DNA of 64,000 bases, taken from contig JANPBU010000051.1 in assembly GCA_031430595.1 (NCBI GenBank), positions 1 through 64,000 of the forward strand, in the 5' to 3' direction. Below the pieces are notes generated by a model. It was not told the origin of the DNA. It did not search any database and was given only the letters and a program-made list of their open reading frames with translations. The position numbers and the translations under genes were made by a program. Below, one piece after another: positions 1 to 7,967 of the stretch (positions are counted from its first letter, which is position 1; the number at the start of each line of letters is the position of its first letter). The DNA is from JANNBN01 sp031430595 (lineage in GTDB: Bacteria > Actinomycetota > Acidimicrobiia > Acidimicrobiales > JANYDT01).

Positions 1-666
1 TTCGCGTTGTTTGATGTGATGGATGTCAGCCCATCGTGCCGGACGGTCGCAGCCCGGGTATCGACAGCAACGATCGCGGACGACGACTGCTCGGCGGTTC
101 CGCGAGGGGATGTCGGTTTGTGGTGTTCCTACGTCGAATGGGTTTCCGTGGCAGTTGAGTTTGATTGCGGTGATGATCGAGTCACACATCAGCATGTCGC
201 GGGTGAACGATGACATGAAGTAGCTGTTCATTGTGTGGGCTGATCCGTCATTGTTGACTATGAGGCTGATGTGCGCGTGTTGACCACCGGAAGCGAGAGG
301 GTGGTCGTTGGTCGTTAGTGCTTCGATGGCGATGTCGTGCAGCGCATCGTGTCGCCGCTGCGTCAACGTCAGTTCTTCGTGGATGCCATCGTCGGGGTTG
401 CCGTCGTCGGGGTTGGTGTTGACGGGTTTTGGTAGTGACATGACTGCTGCGACATCACGGAACCCGTCATCGACGCATGAACCGTCTGTTTCGTAGGCTG
501 CAACGGTACGCGTGCAGAACAAATCTGTTCGGGATAGCAGGCGTTGAATATCGACAAGGTCACTGATCGAAACGCTTTGCATCGGTAGTACTGCGAACAG
601 GTCGGTGACGAGTGGATCGATCGTAGAAACGATTTCGCCGATTCGTGTTTCCGTCCTCGTTTCCAC
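1..666 (-). CDS. HNH endonuclease, 13E12/DUF222 family, internally shortened; 3' end outside window
   Basis: An open minus-strand frame runs from a GTG at 664-666 to the window edge (222 codons, no stop). The C-terminal part has SSFTRDMLMCD, the zinc-type CRYPGCDRPARWADIHH core and FDVGTP, all nearly identical to the full-length HNH gene at 45678-46892. The N-terminal part resembles the start of that protein up to a GFRD segment, but the frame then jumps straight to QRRHDALHDIA. About 120 residues of the DUF222 middle are missing, without loss of frame. The family has a DUF222 domain followed by an HNH nuclease; its substrate is unknown. The gene is preceded by a LexA-type palindrome. It is either a functional short version or a relic. 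The start codon is a guess: an ATG also lies inside the palindrome. Confidence 0.7.
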   Translation of the reverse strand, partial: METRTETRIGEIVSTIDPLVTDLFAVLPMQSVSISDLVDIQRLLSRTDLFCTRTVAAYETDGSCVDDGFRDVAAVMSLPKPVNTNPDDGNPDDGIHEELTLTQRRHDALHDIAIEALTTNDHPLASGGQHAHISLIVNNDGSAHTMNSYFMSSFTRDMLMCDSIITAIKLNCHGNPFDVGTPQTDIPSRNRRAVVVRDRCCRYPGCDRPARWADIHHIKQRE

Positions 667-689
667 TACTGAGAAGCATACCCGTCCGC

Positions 690-723
690 TATACCAATAC
701 GAACATGTGTTCGTATTGGTATA
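690..723. promoter_or_regulatory. LexA SOS box inside a 34-bp inverted repeat
   Basis: Two perfect 16-base arms flank a 2-base centre. The core at 700-713 reads CGAACATGTGTTCG, an exact match to the Gram-positive/actinobacterial LexA consensus CGAAC-RNRY-GTTCG. It sits 23 bp upstream of the chosen GTG of the HNH gene at 1-666, so LexA bound here would overlap its promoter. The other HNH gene in this window (45678) has the same kind of box at nearly the same distance, which argues that the site is real. Confidence 0.75.
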
Positions 724-778
724 GGTGATCTGAACGAGTGAACCCTGACCGCTTGTCACGGACGAAACACTCACACCT

Positions 779-1051
779 TTGGGCGGAAACCGGGCTGATC
801 ACCTGTGCCGTCGAATTGTTCCCCATACTTTGCGACATCTGAGTCACTTTGGCTACACCGTCGGAATGAATGCGCCTCCGGCCTTCGCTGAAGCCGCCCC
901 TGGCAATCTGAGACTCTTGTTGTCGGGTCCGCTGAGTTCAGCTGGTCGAGCGATGACCGACGGTGAACTATCGGGCCCAGGCGGAGAACAGGTGCTTGCG
1001 ATTGATCCAGCAGGAAACTTGATCGAGCTCTTTCAACCGGCCGCACGGTGA
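779..1051 (+). pseudogene. VOC/glyoxalase-family fragment with the middle missing
   Basis: The 90-residue frame ends in VLAIDPAGNLIELFQPA, the classic last strand of a VOC-family (glyoxalase/bleomycin resistance) protein with its metal-ligand glutamate. An upstream part (FGYTVGMNAPPAFAEAAP, then LRLLLSGPLSSAGRAM) resembles the strand before the central VOC helix. Between AMTDGE and SGPGGEQ the normal central block of about 40 residues is absent. The frame starts abruptly with no ribosome-binding site and no recognisable N-terminal repeat. I read it as a relic. A functional short protein is possible but unlikely. Confidence 0.55.
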
Positions 1052-1166
1052 TCGACAGATTCGTGCGAGCCAACGAGTGCAAAATTAGCGCTCGGTTCCG
1101 TGACAATCTGAGGCAATGTTCTACAACGACTTCAGGCGCTTCGGTCGCCCACATGATTCATATCTG

Positions 1167-1730
1167 ATGGGCCAGCGACGCGAACTTGGCCGAACTCATC
1201 AAGCTGTCGCAGGCGCTCTACTGATCGCCATGTTGGTGGTTCCAGTTGTGAACACTAGCCGAGCAGCCGCAGCGCCAAACGTGGCAGCTAGCCCAACGAC
1301 AAAGTCGACGCCGACCAAAAAGGTAAAGAGCCCTTTGCCCGTCATGAACGTTACCGACGTCAAAACCGGTAAGTCGGTTGCGCTCGCAGCGACGTTCAAC
1401 GGAACCAAACCCATGTTGGTTTGGTTTTGGGCCCCGCATTGACCCGCCTGTAACGGGGAAGCCCCGGCCGTCGAGCAGTTTGCTCGGCAAAACATCTCAA
1501 AAATCACTGTTATCGGGCTTGGCACCCAAGATGACCTGAAGCAAGCCAAGTCATTCCAGAAACGCAACAAGGTAAGCACGGTTCGCTTGTTGTGGGACCG
1601 CACAGGAAAGTCGTGGTCGAAGCTCGGTGTTCCGGCTCAACCTGCGTGGATGCTGATCGCAGCGAACGGAACAGTCCTCAACACCGATCTTGGTGAGGTT
1701 CCGTTTGATGACATCCTCGCCCAGATCTAA
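1167..1730 (+). CDS. Secreted TlpA/Mpt53-like thioredoxin with in-frame UGA at the first redox cysteine (candidate selenoprotein)
   Basis: The N-terminus is a signal peptide: QRR, then a hydrophobic stretch and an Ala-rich cleavage region. It is followed by a Thr/Lys/Pro linker and a thioredoxin fold. The active-site strand reads VWFWAPH, then a UGA codon at 1440-1442, then PACNGEAPAVEQFA. The frame continues without another stop to TAA at 1728-1730, through ITVIGLGT and the cis-proline segment GVPAQPAWMLI. In this family the active site is WCxxC, so the UGA sits exactly where the first catalytic cysteine belongs, giving U-x-x-C if read as selenocysteine. A plain nonsense mutation (TGC or TGT to TGA) is the alternative; then the product would end before the active site. 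ATG 1116 is an alternative start, but ATG 1167 gives a better signal peptide. The role would be disulfide exchange outside the cell membrane. Confidence 0.7.
1455..1488 (+). promoter_or_regulatory. Candidate SECIS hairpin downstream of the UGA
   Basis: Just after the in-frame UGA lie two hairpins. GGGG-AAG-CCCC occupies 1455-1465. CGAGCA-GTT-TGCTCG occupies 1472-1486, with unpaired bases below its stem and GU in the apical loop, features expected of bacterial SECIS elements. The GU-containing loop is 36-38 nt from the UGA, at or just beyond the usual range. A third, weaker stem (CCCG/CGGG) begins right at the UGA. Fold and spacing are read by eye only. Confidence 0.3.
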
Positions 1731-2219
1731 GTATCTTTTCCAGATTAGGCGAAATGGCCGTCTGCGTCTACTGCACGCCGACGGCTTGAAGTTCTTTGAC
1801 GCCGATGTCAAGTGTTGAAGTTGTCGGCGCATACAAATCAAAATATTCAAGTCCCAGAATATTTGATGTCACTTGAAGATGCCACTCAACACTCAACGAC
1901 GTAGCCATCACCCCGCCTTTGGTGGTCGGAACATCGGTGATAAACACAAAACACTTACTGGGTCACCCCGGGACTGCTATCAGCAATAGTGACCACGATA
2001 GAAATCTGCGGCACAGTGTCTCCCCCGCCCGCACTCGCAAGTCCAGACCATGGCAGCACAACTCGCTTTCTGTGAACTTACGAACGCCGGATTTCCAATC
2101 GCCATGCAACTTGCAGATCGATACTGTGTGCCCCACTCACGACTAGCGCAGGTCAACCCACCTGACCGACCGTCCGCCCGATAGGTCTCCGGTGCGCGAC
2201 AAGATGGTAAAACAAACTC
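1731..2219. other. Non-coding gap with small inverted repeats
   Basis: No convincing gene is seen on either strand. At 1841-1864 an AT-rich inverted repeat (AAATATTC, 8-base spacer, GAATATTT) is visible. Just before it are GCCGAC/GTCGGC arms and TTGAC/GTCAA arms around 1780-1828. These could be regulatory or the remains of a terminator, but there is no T-run. A plus-strand 75-codon frame at 1919-2146 has no family signature. Confidence 0.4.
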
Positions 2220-2957
2220 ATGATGACTGAACAGGAACTGACCGAGTTACGGTCTCACGGCATTGCGGTGTTTCGAAACCGAGTCATTTTTAACGCACAG
2301 CCACCGATCGATTCCGACACGCTCGCGTGGGTTCAGGCCCAATGTTCGGGTCCAATCCCGCAACCACTCCTCGATCTGTGGGCCAACACTGCTGGTGGAA
2401 ATATCAACTACACCGTGAACATCAAAATGGGCGACGAAGTTCATTCTTTCAGTTGGACCGAACTCTTCTTTCGTGGAGCCACGACGTACTACGACCTCGA
2501 CGGCTGGATCAAGCACGAACTCGAACTCGCTGAGCAAAGTGCGGCTGAGACCGGGGCCGTATGGACAGGCACTCTTGACTGGTTGCCGATCGGGGGTTTC
2601 GAATATCTCGACCGGGCCTACGTTCGCGTTGCAAACGACAGCGATCATGGCATGGTGCTGCTTTGGATGCAGGGGCTACCACCGGCATGGGTAGGTCGGC
2701 TTCATCAAGACACTTCTGGCAGCTTCGCGATTGATCTCAACTCAGCGTTCGACAAGTTGTTCCTTGCTGAACACCCGGTTCATGGTATCGAACAGTACCG
2801 GACAGGCCTTGAGCTCGTCGAGTATCTAGATGACCGTGTCGACTCTCATGGGCTAGCGCAGTCGTTGGCAGATCGACTGATTGATTTCTATGCCGAAGCG
2901 GTCGTCGTCCCACCGCCACCCAACACCACCAATTCCGGCTGGAGCAACCATGAGTAA
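2220..2957 (+). CDS. Hypothetical protein, possibly SMI1/KNR4 (SUKH)-like, coupled to the UvrA-like gene
   Basis: The 245-residue acidic, soluble protein contains PIPQPLLDLWANTAGG, an aromatic-rich central part and FEYLDRAYVRV, followed by a hydrophobic strand with LLWMQGLPPAW. The pattern of a short helix, an 'LWxxxNGG'-like turn and later strands resembles SMI1/KNR4 superfamily proteins. The match is by eye and tentative. Its last 8 bases overlap the start of the UvrA-like gene, so the two are translated together and probably work together. The first two codons are both ATG; either could start it. Confidence 0.7.
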   Translation: MMTEQELTELRSHGIAVFRNRVIFNAQPPIDSDTLAWVQAQCSGPIPQPLLDLWANTAGGNINYTVNIKMGDEVHSFSWTELFFRGATTYYDLDGWIKHELELAEQSAAETGAVWTGTLDWLPIGGFEYLDRAYVRVANDSDHGMVLLWMQGLPPAWVGRLHQDTSGSFAIDLNSAFDKLFLAEHPVHGIEQYRTGLELVEYLDDRVDSHGLAQSLADRLIDFYAEAVVVPPPPNTTNSGWSNHE

Positions 2958-5370
2958 GACCAAAAGCACGACGTCACAGGCAGTCACTACCTCGCGTGCA
3001 CCACAGGTAGCTGACCAGCACGATTTGATACGTGTACAGGGGGCTCGGGTAAACAACCTCAACAACGTCAGCGTCGATATTCCAAAGCGCCGCCTCACTG
3101 TTTTCACTGGCGTTTCTGGCTCGGGTAAAAGTTCGCTGGTATTCGACACGATCGCAGCAGAGTCACAACGACTCATCAACGAGACGTATAGCGCATTCGT
3201 TCAGGGCTTCATGCCTACGCTGGCTAGGCCAGACGTCGACGTGCTCGAAGGTCTCACTACGGCCATCATTGTCGACCAAGAACGAATGGGGGCCAACAAC
3301 CGCTCAACCGTGGGAACCGCAACTGACGCAAACGCCATGCTTCGCATCCTCTTCAGCCGTATCGGATCACCCAGTATCGGGTCACCGAATGCGTTCTCGT
3401 TCAACACAGCAACCGTCAGCGGAGCCGGTGCAATTACGGTTGAAAAGCGCGGTGAGAAAAAAGTTGAGAAACGCACGTTCAACCGGATAGGCGGAATGTG
3501 TCCGAAATGTGAAGGGGTCGGAAATGTCACTGATTTCGACCTGTCCCAACTCTATGACGACTCAAAGTCACTAAACGAAGGTGCACTTACGATCCCCGGT
3601 TACAGCATGGATGGCTGGTTTGGCCGCATCTTCAGTGGCTGCGGTTTCTTCGACCCCGATAAACCAATTCGTAAGTTCACAAAGAAGGAACTCAACGATC
3701 TGCTGTATAAGGAACCGACCAAGATCAAAGTTGACGGAATCAACCTCACGTACGAAGGGGTGATCCCGAAAATTCAGAAATCGATGCTGTCCAAAGACGT
3801 TGACTCAATGCAGCCCCACATTCGGGCGTTTGTAGAGCGGGCCATCACCTTTACCGTCTGCCCTGATTGCAACGGTACCCGCCTCAGCGAGATGGCACGA
3901 TCCTCCAAAATAGGCGGGCTCAGCATCGCAGATGTATGCGCAATGCAGATCAGCGACCTAGCCATTTGGGTGCGCAACCTGAAGGCGCCGTCGGTGGCTC
4001 CCTTGCTGGCAAAAATCCAGCACACGCTCGACTCGTTCACTCAAATTGGGCTGGGTTATCTAAGCCTCGACCGATCGTCTGGAACGTTGTCGGGTGGCGA
4101 GTCACAGCGCACCAAGATGATCCGCCACCTCGGGTCGTCGCTCACCGATGTCACGTACGTGTTCGACGAGCCAACGATTGGATTACATCCGCACGATATA
4201 CAGCGAATGAATAACCTGCTTCTGGAACTGCGCGACAAGGGCAATACGGTGCTCGTTGTCGAACATAAGCCCGAGACGATCGCTATCGCAGACCACATTG
4301 TCGACCTCGGACCTGGCGCCGGAACTGAAGGGGGCACCGTGACCTTCGAAGGAACCGTCGACGAGTTACGTGTCAGCGCCACCACCACAGGGCGCCACTT
4401 CGACGACCGGGCCGCTGTCAAGACTACGGTGCGAACATCTACGCGCGCTTTTGAGATTCGCGGCGCAACAACAAACAACCTTCGCAACATAAATGTCGAC
4501 ATTCCGCTCGGGGTGCTGGTAGTTATCACCGGGGTAGCCGGATCGGGCAAGAGCTCGCTGATTCGTGACTCGGTTTCTAGGCACGCCGGTGTCGTCATGA
4601 TCGACCAGGCGGCTATCAAAGGTTCGCGGCGCAGCAATCCCGCGACCTACACCGGGATACTCGACCCCATTCGATCAGCATTTGCGAAGGCGAACGGGGT
4701 GAAGCCTGCGTTGTTCAGCCCCAATTCCGAAGGAGCATGTCCAACTTGCAGCGGTGCAGGCGTCATCTATACCGATCTGGCCATGTTGGCCAGCGTCGCC
4801 ACAACGTGCGAGGACTGCGACGGAAAGCGGTTTGATTCATCAGTACTTGGCTATCGGTTCGGCGGCCGCAACATCGCAGAGGTACTTACGATGTCGGTGG
4901 CTGAAGCCAAAGACTTCTTCGGAAGCGGTGACGCAAAGACGCCCGTTGCACATGCCATCTTGCAGCGGCTCACCGATGTTGGGCTTGGATACTTACAGCT
5001 CGGCCAGCCGCTGACCACACTTTCCGGCGGCGAACGTCAACGGATAAAGTTAGCCACCCATATGGCTGAGAAAGGCAGCATCTATGTGCTCGACGAGCCC
5101 ACCGCCGGTCTTCACCTCGCTGACGTAGAGCAACTACTCGGCCTGCTCGATCGACTCGTTGACTCTCAGACCTCCGGTCGGGCAACGGTCATCGTGATCG
5201 AGCACCATCAGGCCGTGATGGCTCATGCCGATTGGATTATCGACCTCGGGCCGGGTGCCGGCCATGAAGGTGGCCAAGTCGTATTCCAAGGCACACCCGC
5301 CGATCTCATTGCCGCCAAATCAACGCTCACCGGCACGCATCTCGCTGCCTACGTACGCAACTCGAAGTAG
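2950..5370 (+). CDS. UvrA-like ABC ATPase lacking the UvrB-binding domain (class II UvrA type)
   Basis: The 806-residue protein has the double ATPase plan of UvrA. The first half has Walker A GVSGSGKSS (about 54-62), signature LSGGESQR (about 380) and Walker B VFDEPTIGLHP (about 403). The second half has GVAGSGKSS (about 527), LSGGERQR (about 690) and VLDEPTAGLHL (about 712). CxxC zinc modules are at about 183, 303, 596 and 619. After the RSTVGT motif the sequence goes from RIGSP to the CPKCEG module with little between them. The first zinc site and the UvrB-binding domain of housekeeping UvrA (about 940 residues) are missing. Such shorter paralogues occur in antibiotic-producing and DNA-damage-tolerant bacteria and may protect DNA without UvrB. 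The ATG at 2950 has GGAG 5-6 bases upstream and overlaps the preceding gene; an in-frame start at 2881 is inferior. Confidence 0.93.
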   Translation: MSKTKSTTSQAVTTSRAPQVADQHDLIRVQGARVNNLNNVSVDIPKRRLTVFTGVSGSGKSSLVFDTIAAESQRLINETYSAFVQGFMPTLARPDVDVLEGLTTAIIVDQERMGANNRSTVGTATDANAMLRILFSRIGSPSIGSPNAFSFNTATVSGAGAITVEKRGEKKVEKRTFNRIGGMCPKCEGVGNVTDFDLSQLYDDSKSLNEGALTIPGYSMDGWFGRIFSGCGFFDPDKPIRKFTKKELNDLLYKEPTKIKVDGINLTYEGVIPKIQKSMLSKDVDSMQPHIRAFVERAITFTVCPDCNGTRLSEMARSSKIGGLSIADVCAMQISDLAIWVRNLKAPSVAPLLAKIQHTLDSFTQIGLGYLSLDRSSGTLSGGESQRTKMIRHLGSSLTDVTYVFDEPTIGLHPHDIQRMNNLLLELRDKGNTVLVVEHKPETIAIADHIVDLGPGAGTEGGTVTFEGTVDELRVSATTTGRHFDDRAAVKTTVRTSTRAFEIRGATTNNLRNINVDIPLGVLVVITGVAGSGKSSLIRDSVSRHAGVVMIDQAAIKGSRRSNPATYTGILDPIRSAFAKANGVKPALFSPNSEGACPTCSGAGVIYTDLAMLASVATTCEDCDGKRFDSSVLGYRFGGRNIAEVLTMSVAEAKDFFGSGDAKTPVAHAILQRLTDVGLGYLQLGQPLTTLSGGERQRIKLATHMAEKGSIYVLDEPTAGLHLADVEQLLGLLDRLVDSQTSGRATVIVIEHHQAVMAHADWIIDLGPGAGHEGGQVVFQGTPADLIAAKSTLTGTHLAAYVRNSK

Positions 5371-5465
5371 CCCCGGGCCGTTAAGACGTAGATGTATCTA
5401 TGGTGGTAGATCTATGGTGAGATCCTTTCGACTGACGCCAACTCCATCGATCTAAGGTGACGGCA

Positions 5466-6125
5466 ATGCCCGTCATACCCACAAAAAGCGTCAAACACCT
5501 TATCGGCCTCCTCCCCGTTCCCGGCGAAGATCGATTTCTGCTCGGGTTGGTTGGGCCGCCTGGCGGAGGCAAAAGTACTGTCGCAGTTGCGCTTTGCGAC
5601 GAATTGAATCGTCGAGATGGCGATTGTTGGGCCGTGCTTGGTATGGACGGGTTTCACCTCTCGAACGCAATACTTCACGAACTCGGTCGACGAAACCGTA
5701 AAGGCGCATACGATACATTTGACGTTGCAGGGTTCACAAACACACTGCGACGAATTGTGACTGAAACAGCGTCACCTGTGTATCTACCCGTCTTTCATCG
5801 GGAGATTGAAGAATCCATCTCAGCAGAAGCGGCGATCGCACCGCATATTCGCGGCATCATCATCGAAGGCAACTACTTGCTCTGCGACGTTGGGGGTTGG
5901 GAACAAGTTCGCGACCTCTTGAACATCTGTTGGTATATCGATTCCGACGCAGAACTTCGACGAACTCGGCTGATAAATCGGGCCACCGAGACCTACGGTT
6001 CGCCAGCCGGCGAAGCGTGGGTGACCAATGTTGACGAGGTAAACGCTAAACTCATCGAATCGACTGCTGCGAGCGCTGACCTAGTCGTTCGAGTCGAAGA
6101 CCTCGACGCTACGCCGCCTTCTTAG
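5466..6125 (+). CDS. Nucleoside/pantothenate-kinase-like P-loop kinase
   Basis: This 219-residue protein has a P-loop GPPGGGKST (about residues 29-37), then LGMDGFHLSN, the substrate-binding aspartate motif of the uridine kinase/pantothenate kinase/phosphoribulokinase superfamily. Next come LPVFHREIEE and IIIEGNYLL, the second conserved strand, and a lid with RLINRATETYG. The family phosphorylates small sugars, nucleosides or pantothenate. The members closest in pattern are annotated as nucleoside/nucleotide kinases or putative fructose kinases, so the substrate is open. GTG 5457 and ATG 5466 are in frame; ATG 5466 has AAGG eight bases upstream. The stop overlaps the convergent gene by 17 bp. 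Confidence 0.85.
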   Translation: MPVIPTKSVKHLIGLLPVPGEDRFLLGLVGPPGGGKSTVAVALCDELNRRDGDCWAVLGMDGFHLSNAILHELGRRNRKGAYDTFDVAGFTNTLRRIVTETASPVYLPVFHREIEESISAEAAIAPHIRGIIIEGNYLLCDVGGWEQVRDLLNICWYIDSDAELRRTRLINRATETYGSPAGEAWVTNVDEVNAKLIESTAASADLVVRVEDLDATPPS

Positions 6126-7053
6126 CAGGTACCTTCGCCGCAGCAGCCTTCTTGGCGGCTGCCTGAGCAATGATCGATGCAAGTGCAGGGTTCTCGCCAA
6201 CCTGTGATGCCGGAGGTGGCGTGATGGTTACGGCTTCTCCAAAGGCAAAGAATTCGTACGTGCTTTTAACAGCCACCTTCTGTCCTTGGTTGTCGAGATC
6301 AAGCGTCAACTCAAAACGTCGGGCCCGTTGTTCACTGTCAACCCACACCGAAACCGGTATCGACTTCTTCGTCCCAAACATCGCGCGGGCCTGGGCTTGA
6401 TCGACCGCTGGGGTATTCTTCAGCAGCGCATCAAGCTCAACAGTTGCGGTGTACTTCGTCGTCTCGACACCACGTACTTTTTCCTTGCCGGCTTCTATTG
6501 CAGTTGCACCGAGGCCGACCAACATGTCCAGCCCTTGGGTTGGGTCAGCACCCTGCGAGCCCACGACATCGCCAGCGTCTACACCCATCGCCGCAGCATC
6601 GATAAGCACCCATGGTTTCCCCTTTGTTGAGGTGCCACTGATGGACGACATCAACGGATAGTTCATCCAAATTTTGGTGTCGACGGCGATGACCTTTATC
6701 TTGAACAGATCGGGATCAGATAGTTCCTTAGGAAGTGGCTGACCAGATGCCGCACTGACCTTCTTCATAAAGTCGCCGGAATCAAGATCAATCGAACTAG
6801 CTTTCTTTGCCCGGTCAACCTTTCCGGTAGCGGTCAACTTACCGGAAACACTTTTACCGCCGACGGTGAACGACATATCGTTAGTCATTGAGTACTGCAG
6901 GGTTGGTGATGCTGTCGTTGCTTTGCCCACGTTATTGAGGTTGACCGCCTTACCTGCTGCGATTGACGTAGACGGAACTGCCATGACACACACGCCCGCA
7001 ACGACAAGTGACACGCCGAGTCGTTGCCCAAACGAACTAATTGAAGTTTTCAT
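6109..7053 (-). CDS. Secreted protein with LppX/LolA-like fold and Ala/Lys tail
   Basis: The 314-residue protein starts with MKTSISS and a signal peptide ending near TSIAAG. It has no lipobox cysteine. The body alternates polar strands (LTATGKVDRAKKASSIDLD, KIWMNYPL, KGKPWVLID, VRGVETTKYTATVELD, VSVWVDSEQRARRFELTLDL) in the manner of LppX/LprG or LolA-like lipid-carrier proteins common in actinobacteria. The C-terminus is a run of Ala and Lys (KKAAAAKVPAKKAA), which might bind wall polymers or nucleic acid. An upstream in-frame start at 7104 would add 17 residues and bury the signal peptide. Function unknown. Confidence 0.75.
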   Translation of the reverse strand: MKTSISSFGQRLGVSLVVAGVCVMAVPSTSIAAGKAVNLNNVGKATTASPTLQYSMTNDMSFTVGGKSVSGKLTATGKVDRAKKASSIDLDSGDFMKKVSAASGQPLPKELSDPDLFKIKVIAVDTKIWMNYPLMSSISGTSTKGKPWVLIDAAAMGVDAGDVVGSQGADPTQGLDMLVGLGATAIEAGKEKVRGVETTKYTATVELDALLKNTPAVDQAQARAMFGTKKSIPVSVWVDSEQRARRFELTLDLDNQGQKVAVKSTYEFFAFGEAVTITPPPASQVGENPALASIIAQAAAKKAAAAKVPAKKAA

Positions 7054-7122
7054 CTGCCTAGTTTGGTCAACATTCACCTCAAGTGAGACATCCGAACTAC
7101 TCAAGATGGGGTGAACCTGTGT

Positions 7123-7935
7123 TCAACCCAACTGGCCGCTTACTTGGGCGATGTCAAGTTCCACTTCCCTGGTCTGCCCGCCGCGTTCTAAGAACGTACG
7201 CATACGGTCTGTTGCGATCGGGTTATGTAACGTCTGCTGAAATGCAAAAGCTTCAGCGAGCAGGGCTGCTTTAGGGTCGGGCAACGAACCGAGTAACGAC
7301 GCTTTTGCCAGCCTGACTGCGTTTGCCGGAAATGAAGCAATACGAACGGCGAGTTCGTCAACATAGCGATTGAGTTCGTCAATCATTTCGAACGACCTGT
7401 TGAGCCATCCCCATTCCTCGGCGGTGCACGCATCCAGATCAATTCCACCGAGCACCAGTTCCATGGCACGCCCTCGACCAATCAACCAGGCAAGCCGTTG
7501 AGTGCCCGATCCGCCTGGAAGGATGCCGAGCGGCACCTCCATTTGATTGATGATCGTTTTGCCCCGAAGCCCGAATCGCATATCCATCGAGGCTGCAACT
7601 TCCGCTCCCCCGCCGCCTACAAGGCCAGCAATTTTTGCCATGGTCGGCTTCGGCATGGTTCGAAACTGTTCACACATAACGTGAAACCCGTTCAACTCAG
7701 TCGCTTGTTCCGGTTCGGGATCCGTCGGGAACTGCAAAATCGCCTCAACATCGAAGTGGGCAAGGAAGAAGTCGGGGTCAGCACTCTGAATAACCAGTGC
7801 ACCTACAGAATCATCTTGGGCCGCAACCGAGGACAGTTTCATAAGTTCACGTAATAATGCAAGGGTCATAATGTTTATCGGCGGTGCATCGATCGTCACC
7901 CAGCACACACGGTCTGAAATGGAAAGACTGAGCAA
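7123..7935 (-). CDS. Enoyl-CoA hydratase/isomerase family protein
   Basis: This 270-residue crotonase-fold protein has the oxyanion-hole segments SADPDFFLAHFD and KIAGLVGGGGAEVAASMDMRF, then VPLGILPGGSGTQRL around the usual second catalytic position. The normal 'AFSAGAD' stretch is changed to FFLAHFD. The first catalytic glutamate of hydratases, two residues after GGG, is here GGGAEVA. It may be a divergent crotonase rather than a classical beta-oxidation hydratase. It lies 32 bp downstream of the SDR gene on the same strand and is probably co-transcribed with it, fitting acyl-CoA or side-chain degradation. Confidence 0.87.
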   Translation of the reverse strand: MLSLSISDRVCWVTIDAPPINIMTLALLRELMKLSSVAAQDDSVGALVIQSADPDFFLAHFDVEAILQFPTDPEPEQATELNGFHVMCEQFRTMPKPTMAKIAGLVGGGGAEVAASMDMRFGLRGKTIINQMEVPLGILPGGSGTQRLAWLIGRGRAMELVLGGIDLDACTAEEWGWLNRSFEMIDELNRYVDELAVRIASFPANAVRLAKASLLGSLPDPKAALLAEAFAFQQTLHNPIATDRMRTFLERGGQTREVELDIAQVSGQLG

Positions 7936-7967
7936 CGAAAAACTCAGCTCAGAAACTCGTTCGTCCG

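Noticed and set aside
1780..1864. Inverted repeats after the thioredoxin gene as a terminator
   Set aside because: Stems are short with long loops and no following T-run.
4056..4637. 193-codon minus-strand open frame
   Set aside because: It is the antisense shadow of the UvrA-like gene and has no family signature or ribosome-binding site.
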